64,000 bases of DNA. Origin: Parapedobacter lycopersici_A (GTDB taxonomy: Bacteria; Bacteroidota; Bacteroidia; Sphingobacteriales; Sphingobacteriaceae). How positions within the stretch are numbered: the first letter of the stretch is position 1; the number at the start of each line of letters is the position of its first letter. The translations under genes and the position numbers were made by a program. This document shows, piece by piece, positions 35,030 through 43,028 of the stretch. The notes beneath the pieces are model-generated. The model did no database searches and had not been told where the DNA came from. It saw nothing but the letters and a program-made list of their open reading frames with translations. Where the stretch lies: assembly GCF_040395035.1 (NCBI RefSeq), contig NZ_JBEBRB010000007.1, forward strand, positions 8,317-72,316. The letters are read 5' to 3'.

Positions 35030-36433
35030 ATGGAAGACGATTTCGAATATGGGCCCGCCGAAGACCCGAAATTTTCGGTAGCACGATATGAAGAAATGAT
35101 CCGCAACAAGGACCAGTATTTCTTTGACACACAGGCTTTTGAGGGGATCATAGATTATTACATGGATAAAAATGATCCGATTAAAGCACTTCAGGTGGTG
35201 GAGTATGCGGTAAACCAGCACCCCTTTGTGGCTGTTTTTTATTTGAAACAGGCCCAGCTTTTTGCCGTTACGCATCAGTTCTCCGAAGCATTGGAATCGT
35301 TGGAAAAGGCTGAAACCCTGGAGCCTTCGGAAAGCGATATTTACCTGATTAAGGGTGGAATACTGGGTAACCTGGACCGTTATGACGAAGCATTCCGTAA
35401 CCTGGAAAAGGCATTGGAATTGAGTGAAAATCCCGATGAAATTTACCTCCAGATGGCGTTGCTTTATCAAAATAAAGGCGATTACGAAAAGGCCATCCAT
35501 TTTCTTAAGGCAAGCCTGAAACAGAATATGGAAAATCAAGATGCCTTATACGAGCTTGCCTTCTGTTACGACGTATTGGATAGGCAGGAAGAAAGTATCG
35601 GTTTCTACAAGCAATACATCGATAATGATCCCTATTCCTGCGCAGCCTGGTATAACCTCGGGAATGCTTATCATAAACTGAACCGATACGAAGAGGCTAT
35701 AGATGCCTACGATTATGCCATATTGATTAAAGACAACTTTGCTTCGGCTTACTTCAATAAAGGCAATGCACTGGTTAATTTGGACAAATACAGTGAAGCC
35801 ATCGCGGTATATAAGCAAACTTTCGAATATGAGCCCCCGGGTGCCGAAACATATTGTGCCATCGGAGAATGTTATGAAAAGCTTGACCAGATGGACGAAG
35901 CACGGTCGTACTATAAAAAAGCAGTGAAAATTGATGCGGACCTTGCTGATGCATGGTTTGGTATCGGCGTTACACTCGACTACGAAGAACGCCATTTCGA
36001 GTCATTGCATTTTTATAAAAAGGCGCTCGACCTGGAACAGAATAACCCGGATTACTGGTTTGCCATAGCGGATGCCCGTTACAAACTGAACCAACTGGAT
36101 GAAGCAGAGCAAGCTTACGAAAAAGTGGTTGAACTGAATCCCATTGACGCCGAGGCTTGGCTGGATTACTCTTCCATTTTATACGAAAGAGGGAAGCTTG
36201 GCCGGGCAATTGAAACGATCGCCGAGGCCATTAAGAATAACCCGGAAACTGCGGAATTGTATTACCGCATGGTCGCTTATCTTATTGCGAACGGCAAGTA
36301 TAATGAAGCATTGAACTATTTGGAATTAGGACTGTCATCCGATCCACATAAGCATGCTGTATTATTTGAATACCTTCCACAATTGCGTGGCAATAAAGCC
36401 ATAATCGATGTCATCAATAAATATACGTCGTAA
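35030..36433 (+). CDS. Cytoplasmic tetratricopeptide-repeat protein
   Basis: This is a scaffold protein made of roughly ten TPR units covering most of its 467 residues. Clear units include FRNLEKALELSENPDEIY, AAWYNLGNAYHKLNRYEEAI, SAYFNKGNALVNLDKYSEAI, AWFGIGVTLDYEERHFESLH and YWFAIADARYKLNQLDEAEQ. There is no signal peptide or membrane segment; the acidic start MEDDFEYGPAEDPKF argues for the cytoplasm. It heads a plus-strand group with comA, aroE and gldD. The function is unknown; TPR arrays normally bind partner proteins. Confidence 0.92.
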   Translation: MEDDFEYGPAEDPKFSVARYEEMIRNKDQYFFDTQAFEGIIDYYMDKNDPIKALQVVEYAVNQHPFVAVFYLKQAQLFAVTHQFSEALESLEKAETLEPSESDIYLIKGGILGNLDRYDEAFRNLEKALELSENPDEIYLQMALLYQNKGDYEKAIHFLKASLKQNMENQDALYELAFCYDVLDRQEESIGFYKQYIDNDPYSCAAWYNLGNAYHKLNRYEEAIDAYDYAILIKDNFASAYFNKGNALVNLDKYSEAIAVYKQTFEYEPPGAETYCAIGECYEKLDQMDEARSYYKKAVKIDADLADAWFGIGVTLDYEERHFESLHFYKKALDLEQNNPDYWFAIADARYKLNQLDEAEQAYEKVVELNPIDAEAWLDYSSILYERGKLGRAIETIAEAIKNNPETAELYYRMVAYLIANGKYNEALNYLELGLSSDPHKHAVLFEYLPQLRGNKAIIDVINKYTS

Positions 36434-36504
36434 TTTGCCGGACGGCCGTTCCGTGATGCGGCCATTACACAGCAACTTTTGTTAGCATTAATGCAGTTAC
36501 TTTC

Positions 36505-37260
36505 ATGAATTTTGAGTTGAAGAATGTCCCGATGCGTACGCATAAACCAAGGAATAATGGATTAACAATGGTCATGGATAAAGGGTTTAGCGTAAGGCAA
36601 GCCGAGGATTTCATGGCCGTTGGAGCATCATATACCGATTTTGTTAAGCTGGGATGGACAACCGCTTACCTTACCCCACAGCTGGAAGAGAAACTGGCGG
36701 TATACCGAAGTGCCGGCGTACACCCTTATTTGGGCGGAACCTTATTTGAAGCGTTTGTTGTCCGTGATCAGTTCGATGATTTTTTACGGGTTATCGAAAA
36801 ATACAAGCTGGAATACGCTGAAATTTCCGACGGTTCCATTGTGATGCCGCATGACCAGAAGTGCGAGTACATTGCGAAACTTGCCCAACATGTCACGGTC
36901 ATTTCTGAGGTGGGATCTAAAGACAACACCAAGATTATGGCTCCCTATAAATGGATTTCATTAATGAAAGCCGAGTTAGCCGCCGGATCGTGGCGACTTA
37001 TTGCGGAGTCACGCGAAAGCGGGAATGTCGGGCTTTACCGGGAATCGGGCGAGGTAAGACAGGGACTGGTAGATGAAATCCTGAACGAAATACCTAATGA
37101 AAAAATCATCTGGGAAGCACCGCTGAAAGCACAACAGGTCTGGTTTATCCAGCTTTTAGGCGCCAATGTGAACCTGGGAAATATCAGTCCGCATGAAATT
37201 ATCGCGTTGGAAAGTACCCGTCTGGGCCTGCGCGGGGATACCTTTCATAATTTCATCTAA
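36505..37260 (+). CDS. comA: Phosphosulfolactate synthase
   Basis: ComA-family enzymes add sulfite to phosphoenolpyruvate to give phosphosulfolactate, first known from coenzyme M synthesis. The sequence carries family segments: GLTMVMDKGFSVRQAEDFM, DFVKLGWTTAYL, GVHPYLGGTLFEAF, YAEISDGSIVMPHDQKCEYI, VISEVGSKDN, LIAESRESGNVGLY and IIWEAPLKAQQVWFI. At 251 residues it is normal. In this phylum the likely use is toward sulfolactate or cysteate, for example as precursors of sulfonolipids; that is inference, since no comB or other pathway gene is in the window. aroE follows after 29 bases. Confidence 0.9.
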   Translation: MNFELKNVPMRTHKPRNNGLTMVMDKGFSVRQAEDFMAVGASYTDFVKLGWTTAYLTPQLEEKLAVYRSAGVHPYLGGTLFEAFVVRDQFDDFLRVIEKYKLEYAEISDGSIVMPHDQKCEYIAKLAQHVTVISEVGSKDNTKIMAPYKWISLMKAELAAGSWRLIAESRESGNVGLYRESGEVRQGLVDEILNEIPNEKIIWEAPLKAQQVWFIQLLGANVNLGNISPHEIIALESTRLGLRGDTFHNFI

Positions 37261-37289
37261 CGGCTCCTACTTAAATTACTGCCTGTACC

Positions 37290-38033
37290 ATGAAAAAGTT
37301 CGGCTTAATTGGCTATCCGCTGACCCACTCATTTTCCAAGCGGTATTATGACGCTAAATTTGAACGGGAACAGATAAAGGATGTTGATTATCAGCTGTAT
37401 CCGATCGAATCAATCTTGGCTTTACCCAAATTGATCTCGAATGACCCTCAATTAGCGGGGATAAATGTGACAATTCCATATAAGATTGCTGTGATGGATT
37501 ACCTGCACCAGCTCTCACCGGAAGCGGAAGCGATCGCTGCAGTAAACTGCATCCGGATTGACCGGCAAATGGGAGAACCGATACTGACCGGATATAATAC
37601 CGATGTATTTGGGTTTATGGAATCGCTGAAACCGTTGCTCCAGCCATGGCATACTTCGGCCCTTGTGCTTGGAAATGGCGGTGCTGCAAAAGCCATTGTT
37701 TATGCACTCACGCAATTGGGAATTACCCCCCACCTGGTCTCACGCAGGCCCGAAGGAGGACAATACACGTACAGCCAGCTACGTGCGGATGTATTGAGCG
37801 AGCACCTGCTCCTAGTTAACACCACACCTCTTGGCACCTACCCGGATATCGACAGTTATCCCGATATTCCGTACGAATATCTTGGGAAGAAGCACCTGCT
37901 GTACGATCTGGTATATAATCCCGCTGCAACCGCATTTTTAAAACGGGGTGCCCGGCAGGGTGCGGCAATAAAGAATGGACTGGAAATGCTGGAGCTGCAG
38001 GCCGAACGGAACTGGCAACTATGGAACAGCTGA
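37290..38033 (+). CDS. aroE: Shikimate dehydrogenase
   Basis: This enzyme performs the NADPH-dependent reduction of 3-dehydroshikimate in aromatic amino-acid synthesis. The shikimate site GLIGYPLTHSFSKRYYDAKF, the lysine in GINVTIPYKIAVMDYL, the NTDVFGF segment, the nucleotide loop VLGNGGAAKAIVYAL and the C-terminal GLEMLELQAERNWQLW are present. The 247-residue length is on the short side but usual in Bacteroidota. It is in an apparent operon between comA and gldD. Confidence 0.96.
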   Translation: MKKFGLIGYPLTHSFSKRYYDAKFEREQIKDVDYQLYPIESILALPKLISNDPQLAGINVTIPYKIAVMDYLHQLSPEAEAIAAVNCIRIDRQMGEPILTGYNTDVFGFMESLKPLLQPWHTSALVLGNGGAAKAIVYALTQLGITPHLVSRRPEGGQYTYSQLRADVLSEHLLLVNTTPLGTYPDIDSYPDIPYEYLGKKHLLYDLVYNPAATAFLKRGARQGAAIKNGLEMLELQAERNWQLWNS

Positions 38034-38043
38034 TGCGTTGACG

Positions 38044-38646
38044 ATGAACAGCGGAGGAATGATGTCCCAAAATGTGGCTTTATGGGTCTTTGCCTGTTTG
38101 GTAATCAGCTGTATCTTCAGCTGTACGCCGCATTATTCGCCCAAACCCAGGGGATACTTCCGCATCGAGTTTCCGGCAAAAGATTATCGGTCCTTTTCTT
38201 CCTCCTGTCCCTTTGTATTTGCGATACCTGCTTACGCTTCCATGGAGCCCGACCGTTCAGCGGATGCGCAGCCTTGCTGGACGGATATCTGGTTTAAGCA
38301 GTTTAACGCACGGATACACCTGAGTTACATTTCCATCGAAGGCAAGGCGCATTTTAATGAGCTAGTGGAAGATGCCCGGACGTTCGCATTCAAGCATACC
38401 ATTAAAGCGACTGCAATAGATCAACAGCGGATTAACCGACCGGCAGACCATGTATTTGGCCTGCTGTATGAAATCAGCGGCAATACCGCATCGAACATTC
38501 AGTTCTTTGTTACGGACAGCACGCACCATTACCTCCGTGGGGCACTTTATTTCAATGAAAAGCCGCGCCTGGATTCCATCCAGCCGGTACTCGATTTCAT
38601 ACGTGCCGATATTGATACTATCATCCATTCCATCCGTTGGAAATGA
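38044..38646 (+). CDS. gldD: Gliding motility lipoprotein GldD
   Basis: GldD is a lipoprotein essential for gliding motility in Flavobacterium and is widespread in the phylum, also in non-gliders. A lipoprotein signal is visible (LWVFACLVISCIFSC), followed by the family start YSPKPRGYFRIEFPAKDY. Other family segments are WTDIWFKQFNARIHLSYISI, FNELVEDARTFAFKHTIKA and the C-terminal YFNEKPRLDSIQPVLDF. The ATG at 38044 is preferred (200 residues), ten bases after aroE; a longer frame from 37975 would overlap aroE by about 60 bases. Confidence 0.93.
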   Translation: MNSGGMMSQNVALWVFACLVISCIFSCTPHYSPKPRGYFRIEFPAKDYRSFSSSCPFVFAIPAYASMEPDRSADAQPCWTDIWFKQFNARIHLSYISIEGKAHFNELVEDARTFAFKHTIKATAIDQQRINRPADHVFGLLYEISGNTASNIQFFVTDSTHHYLRGALYFNEKPRLDSIQPVLDFIRADIDTIIHSIRWK

Positions 38647-38663
38647 ATGCTTATTTTTGCGGT

Positions 38664-39305
38664 ATGATCCACATTAAATCCTTTGTCTGCAACCCTTACC
38701 AGGAAAACACTTACGTGCTGTACGATGACACGGGTGCAGGCGCAATCATCGACCCGGGAATGTATGGGAAAGCGGAAGAAGATGCGGTGAAGGAATTTAT
38801 CGATGGTGAAGGCCTGCAGCTGCAGTTGCTTCTTAATACACACTGTCATATCGACCACGTGCTCGGTAACCGGTATATTTATGACACTTACGGGTTACTG
38901 CCGCAATTCCATGAGAGGGAATTACCCTTATTGATCGAGGTGCAGAATTATGCTCCGCAGATGGGAATACGGTATGAGGTGTCACCCATCGCAGAAACAT
39001 TTCTCCCCTCGACCGGCTCAGTGACTTTCGGGCAGCAAAAGCTGCACCTGATTTTTGCGCCGGGGCACTCACCGGCACATTTGTGCTTCTATTCCCCTGA
39101 AAATGGTTTGCTGATCGGTGGTGATGTCCTTTTCCGGAACAGCATCGGACGAACGGACCTCCCGGGTGGCAATCATCAACAGTTGCTTAACAGTATCTCG
39201 CAGCAACTTTACACGCTGCCCGGCGACACCCGGGTATACCCAGGACATGGTCCCGAGACCACAATTGGGCAGGAGAAAAAAACCAATCCGTTTATCAGGG
39301 GGTAG
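38664..39305 (+). CDS. MBL-fold metallo-hydrolase (glyoxalase II-like)
   Basis: This is a metallo-beta-lactamase-fold hydrolase of the hydroxyacylglutathione-hydrolase-like group. The metal motif TxHxHxDH appears as LNTHCHIDHVLGN, followed by HLIFAPGHSPAHLCFY, IGGDVLFRNSIGRTDLPGG and VYPGHGPETTIGQEK. The chosen ATG at 38664 gives the standard start MIHIKSFVCNPYQENTYVLY (213 residues); the longer frame would overlap gldD. A TATTTTTG element (38652-38659) ends four bases before the ATG, suggesting an extra leaderless start. Substrate unknown. Confidence 0.93.
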   Translation: MIHIKSFVCNPYQENTYVLYDDTGAGAIIDPGMYGKAEEDAVKEFIDGEGLQLQLLLNTHCHIDHVLGNRYIYDTYGLLPQFHERELPLLIEVQNYAPQMGIRYEVSPIAETFLPSTGSVTFGQQKLHLIFAPGHSPAHLCFYSPENGLLIGGDVLFRNSIGRTDLPGGNHQQLLNSISQQLYTLPGDTRVYPGHGPETTIGQEKKTNPFIRG

Positions 39306-39308
39306 CCG

Positions 39309-40529
39309 ATGAATGTTGCACTTTATTTTGCCAGGCGTTACCTTTTCTCCAAGAAATCGGTGAATGCCATCAATATCATCTCCGGCATCAGCGCTGTAGG
39401 CGTATTGGTAAGCAGTGCATCGCTCATCGTGATTTTATCGTTTTATAATGGGTTGGAAAACCTGATTTTTTCCATGTACAGTGCATTTACACCGGAACTC
39501 CGTATTGAGCCCAAGGAGGGAAAGGTGTTTACCGCTGACAAACAACTATTTGATGCAGTTAAGACCGACCCCCGCATTGCGGCATACGATGAGGTTTTAC
39601 AGGAGCGTGTATTGCTCCGGTACGATAGCGGCCAGTACATCGCTACCATCAAAGGAGTATCGGCAGACTTTATACAGCATCAGCAGACCGATTCCGTCCT
39701 GCGGGAGGGTCGTTTTGCGCTGGAGCGCAGTGGGGTATATTATGCCGTAATGGGCGCCAAGGTACAGGGAATGCTCGGCATATCGCTCGAGGATCCATCG
39801 CGCGTAATTGAGGTGTTTTCTCCCAGGAAAGGGAAAATAAACGCTGTTAATCCGGCAGAGGAGTTTACCATGCGGACCATCCGTCCGTCCGGCGTGCTCA
39901 CCTATCAGCAGGAATATGACGACCTATTGATTGTACCAATGGCTTTTGCCAGGGAGGTGCTGAGTGAATATGATCAGGTTTCGGCCATAGAAATCGATCT
40001 GATTCCGGGGGCCGACGCGACTGCTGTTCAGCGGGATTTATTGTCAACCCTGGGCGCAAATTTTCAAGTAAAAAACCGGGAACAACAGAACCCCACATTA
40101 TACAAAATCGTTCGATCTGAAAAGTGGGCCGTATTCTTCATCATCGCCTTTACGGGAATGATTGCTATCTTCAACATTGTTGGTTCACTCACCATGCTCG
40201 TGATCGACAAAAAAAAGGATATATCCATATTGATGAGTTTAGGCGCTGGCAACTCGCTCATTCGCCGGATATTTTTCTACGAAGGCATGCTGATTGCGCT
40301 GATCGGTTGTATTACGGGTCTTTTTTTGGGGTTGTTGTTTTGCCTGTCGCAGTACTACTGGGGATGGATTGGTATTGGAAACGGAGAAAATATGATTACC
40401 GATGCTTACCCGGTGGATATCCGCGCAATGGATTTCCTGCTGGTATTTGCCACAGTCTTTGTCGTGTCCGCAATGGTTGCGTTTATTTCGTCGCGGTTAA
40501 GTGTGCGGCAAACCGTGCGGCTTTCCTAA
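39309..40529 (+). CDS. LolC/LolE-like FtsX-family permease
   Basis: This is an inner-membrane permease similar to the LolC/E subunits that release lipoproteins from the inner membrane. An N-terminal helix follows FARRYLFSKKSVNAINIISG; there is a periplasmic MacB-like domain and three C-terminal helices, with the conserved segment SLTMLVIDKKKDISILMSLG and a final FISSRLSVRQTVRLS. The 406-residue length is normal for the family. The gene starts three bases after the MBL hydrolase stop, so it is cotranscribed. No ATPase gene is adjacent, as is common for this gene in Bacteroidota. Confidence 0.92.
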   Translation: MNVALYFARRYLFSKKSVNAINIISGISAVGVLVSSASLIVILSFYNGLENLIFSMYSAFTPELRIEPKEGKVFTADKQLFDAVKTDPRIAAYDEVLQERVLLRYDSGQYIATIKGVSADFIQHQQTDSVLREGRFALERSGVYYAVMGAKVQGMLGISLEDPSRVIEVFSPRKGKINAVNPAEEFTMRTIRPSGVLTYQQEYDDLLIVPMAFAREVLSEYDQVSAIEIDLIPGADATAVQRDLLSTLGANFQVKNREQQNPTLYKIVRSEKWAVFFIIAFTGMIAIFNIVGSLTMLVIDKKKDISILMSLGAGNSLIRRIFFYEGMLIALIGCITGLFLGLLFCLSQYYWGWIGIGNGENMITDAYPVDIRAMDFLLVFATVFVVSAMVAFISSRLSVRQTVRLS

Positions 40530-40533
40530 GCGA

Positions 40534-41187
40534 TTATCGGTTTCGCTGCAACCTATTCCGGCTTTTATTCCCTTCGGTTATCTGACGAATGAAATTACCC
40601 CAGGCAAAGGGGCTCAACAGCGGATTGGCCATCCGTTGATTTACCGCCTGATTACTTAACTCGATATGGTTTTGCATCGCACTAAAGCTCTGGATCTCCT
40701 CAGCGCTGCGAGGTGTAATGCGGGAGAGGGCAGCTAATGATTCAGGAGAGAGGTTCTTTTGCGCCACCACAATATCATCGTCAGCAATCTCAAGCGCCAT
40801 AAACGCTTCATTAAATTCATCAATGCTTGCCCATGGATACGGTGTTACCATAGGTAACTCCTTAATCTGTGCGGTCATGCGCACCATAGCGGTATACTTG
40901 TCTTCCGGAACTGTTGGGATGATTACCCGGATCGGCAGGTAACCGACAGACGTGAAGCTAATGGTATCCCCTTCATGGGCTACAAACGAAAAATAACCTT
41001 GGTGATTAGCGGTAAATGTCTGATTATGGTATGAGTTATTTTTAACGGTAACATAGGGCACAACCGTGTTTGTGTCCGCGTTGTGAATGACACCGCTAAA
41101 CTGTACCAGCTTACGGTCCTGTGCGTTTGATACAACGACTGCACATAACACACACACGGCAACGATGATATAACGATTTACCCTCAT
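40534..41187 (-). CDS. Secreted carboxypeptidase-regulatory-like domain protein
   Basis: This is a 217-residue exported protein. The ATG at 41187 gives a signal peptide (YIIVAVCVLCAVVVSNAQ). It is followed by a beta-sandwich of the carboxypeptidase-regulatory-like type (VQFSGVIHNADTNTVVPYVT, GYFSFVAHEGDTISFTSVGY) at about 25-105. The C-terminal half is helical, with FNEAFMALEIADDDIVVAQ, and ends in LLSPFAWGNFIRQITEG. Such proteins are common in the phylum and have no settled function. It is convergent with the LolC/E-like gene, whose stop is only four bases away. Confidence 0.85.
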   Translation of the reverse strand: MRVNRYIIVAVCVLCAVVVSNAQDRKLVQFSGVIHNADTNTVVPYVTVKNNSYHNQTFTANHQGYFSFVAHEGDTISFTSVGYLPIRVIIPTVPEDKYTAMVRMTAQIKELPMVTPYPWASIDEFNEAFMALEIADDDIVVAQKNLSPESLAALSRITPRSAEEIQSFSAMQNHIELSNQAVNQRMANPLLSPFAWGNFIRQITEGNKSRNRLQRNR

Positions 41188-41243
41188 GTCCACAAAACTA
41201 CGCATTCGGTGTTTCCTGGCTTGTTAAATAATGTTAACCCCGC

Positions 41244-41528
41244 TTAAAAACTTATTTTGGGGGTTGGCATGGTAGCATTGGGGTCGTCCATATCCGTGAT
41301 ATTAACAGCTTCCACGGCGGTAATTTCAGGCACGGCTTTCTTAATCGCCTGCTCTAAACCTGCCTTGAAGGTCATGATACTCATGGCACATGAAGCACAG
41401 GACCCCAAAAGCTTCAACTTCACGACATTATCCGCCGTTATCTCGTCAATTCGCACGTTGCCGCCGTCAGTCTCCAGATACGGCCGGATTGAATCCAATG
41501 CCTGCTCTACTCTTTCCTGTAAATTCAT
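41244..41528 (-). CDS. NifU-like Fe-S scaffold protein
   Basis: This is a 94-residue protein equal to the NifU C-terminal (Nfu) domain, which carries or transfers Fe-S clusters. The family start VEQALDSIRPYLETDGGNVR and the cluster motif GSCASC (Cys44 and Cys47), followed by AMSIMTFKAGLEQAI, are clear. It is a single gene between the carboxypeptidase-regulatory-like gene and bamD. A TATCTTTA element at 41550-41557 may be its -7 box. It could serve the Fe-S-rich Complex I encoded further along, but that is only proximity. Confidence 0.94.
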   Translation of the reverse strand: MNLQERVEQALDSIRPYLETDGGNVRIDEITADNVVKLKLLGSCASCAMSIMTFKAGLEQAIKKAVPEITAVEAVNITDMDDPNATMPTPKISF

Positions 41529-41693
41529 AACCTCACTTATTTACTGTTGTAAAGATACGGATTTTTCTTAAAATGAAACAGTGTGTTTCCCGGTTCCAGC
41601 GTTATGACGGTATGACGGCTTGTTAAAGTTTGTTAAAAGCCTTTTCCTACCATTTCCATTTCACCATCTTTGGCTTATCTTGCTCCAAATTAA

Positions 41694-41724
41694 TTGACAG
41701 GTATACTAAATTCACTTATCTTTG
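41694..41724 (+). promoter_or_regulatory. Promoter of the bamD-rpoZ-coaBC operon
   Basis: TTG (41694-41696) and TATCTTTG (41717-41724) are separated by 20 bases, an exact match to the Bacteroidota consensus. The preferred bamD ATG (41729) follows four bases after the -7 element, so the mRNA would have almost no leader. Confidence 0.65.
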
Positions 41725-41728
41725 CAAA

Positions 41729-42643
41729 ATGTTTATAAACAGGCGAGTTGCGGCATGGGCAGCGGTTATGCTGCTGATTGTAATGATCTCCGGATGTAAG
41801 AGCCGATTTGAAAAGTTGCGGGCGAGTAACAATATCGCGCAAAAGTACCAGGAAGCCATCAAATATTATAACAATAAACGGTACAGCAAAGCGCAGATCT
41901 TATTTGAAGACCTGATGCAGAGGTATCGCGGCCAAGCAGAGGCGGAAGACCTGTACTATTATATGGCTTACACCAATTATTACCTGCGTGACTATACTGC
42001 CGCGAGGTATCATTTCAAACAATTCACCGACACCTACCCCAACAGCGCAAGAACGGAAGAATGCCGGTATATGGGTGCTTACTGTTATTACCTGGAATCG
42101 CCCAAAGCGACACTCGATCAGGAATATACATACCGGGCGATTGAAGCGTTACAGCTGTTTATCAACTTATATCCATCCAGTGAACGTGCCAAGGAAGCCG
42201 GGGCACTGATCCAGGACTTACGTGATAAACTGGAGGCTAAGGCATTTACTAATGCCAAGCTGTATCTGGATATGGGGCTACAGGATGACTACCGTGCAGC
42301 TGTTATTGCGTTTGACAATGTACTACGTGATTTTCCGGACACGAAATATGCTGAGGAAATGGAGTTTCTGAGTATTAAAGCACAATCGCTTTATGCCGGC
42401 CAAAGTTCGCTGAGAAGACAGGAAGAGCGATTCGAGGAAGTTGTTGAACTCTATAATAAGTTTGTCGCTGCCTATCCGGAAAGCCGTTTCCGGAAAGATG
42501 CGGACAAATACAAGGCGGATGCGGAGCAACGGATAACGGAAGCCAAAAAGCTGATGGCTGAATTTTCGGCTGCACAGCGAAGACAGGAAACGTCACAACT
42601 GCCGGCGGAGACAGCTGTACCGGAAGTTTCTACATCAAATTAA
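41729..42643 (+). CDS. bamD: Outer membrane protein assembly factor BamD
   Basis: BamD is an essential lipoprotein of the BAM complex that inserts beta-barrel proteins into the outer membrane. The start MFINRRVAAWAAVMLLIVMI leads to a lipobox ISGC. The rest is a TPR-like helical fold (YYNNKRYSKAQILFEDLMQR, YYYMAYTNYYLRDYTAARYH), with FPDTKYAEEMEFLSIKAQ and VAAYPESRFRKDADKYK. At 304 residues it is typical of the phylum. The longer frame from 41630 is rejected because it would include the promoter. It is followed after 14 bases by the omega-subunit gene. Confidence 0.94.
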   Translation: MFINRRVAAWAAVMLLIVMISGCKSRFEKLRASNNIAQKYQEAIKYYNNKRYSKAQILFEDLMQRYRGQAEAEDLYYYMAYTNYYLRDYTAARYHFKQFTDTYPNSARTEECRYMGAYCYYLESPKATLDQEYTYRAIEALQLFINLYPSSERAKEAGALIQDLRDKLEAKAFTNAKLYLDMGLQDDYRAAVIAFDNVLRDFPDTKYAEEMEFLSIKAQSLYAGQSSLRRQEERFEEVVELYNKFVAAYPESRFRKDADKYKADAEQRITEAKKLMAEFSAAQRRQETSQLPAETAVPEVSTSN

Positions 42644-42657
42644 CTGAATAAAAATTA

Positions 42658-43008
42658 ATGAGTAAAGATATGAGTACGCAAGTAAGTAAGTCCGTTGTCC
42701 CCAACAGCACCGTAACCCGTGATCTGAGGGAATTGGATGAAAAAACAGGTAATATATACGAATCGATTGTGGTCATCAGTAAGCGGGCCAACCAGATTTC
42801 CGTGGACCTGAAAGAAGAACTCAATGGCAAGCTGGCCGAATTTGCTACGACCAATGACAATTTGGAAGAAGTATTTGAAAACCGCGAACAAATAGAAATT
42901 TCAAAACATTACGAACGTCTGCCCAAACCCACGCTGGTGGCCGTTGATGATTTCCTGAACGACAAGGTCTATTTCAGGAACCCGTCAAAAGAACAAGCAG
43001 CGGATTAA
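42658..43008 (+). CDS. rpoZ: RNA polymerase omega subunit, Bacteroidota type
   Basis: This small protein of the Rpb6/omega family would help assemble RNA polymerase. Seen are VTRDLRELDEKTGNIYESIV, then VISKRANQISVDLKEELNGK, which fits the omega fold, and an acidic C-terminus ending FRNPSKEQAAD. At 116 residues it is longer than the proteobacterial omega, as usual here. The position between bamD and coaBC is the standard Bacteroidota arrangement and supports the call. An ATG four codons in (42670) is a possible alternative start. Confidence 0.85.
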   Translation: MSKDMSTQVSKSVVPNSTVTRDLRELDEKTGNIYESIVVISKRANQISVDLKEELNGKLAEFATTNDNLEEVFENREQIEISKHYERLPKPTLVAVDDFLNDKVYFRNPSKEQAAD

Positions 43009-43028
43009 TAACCTGCGGTTTCATCGGC

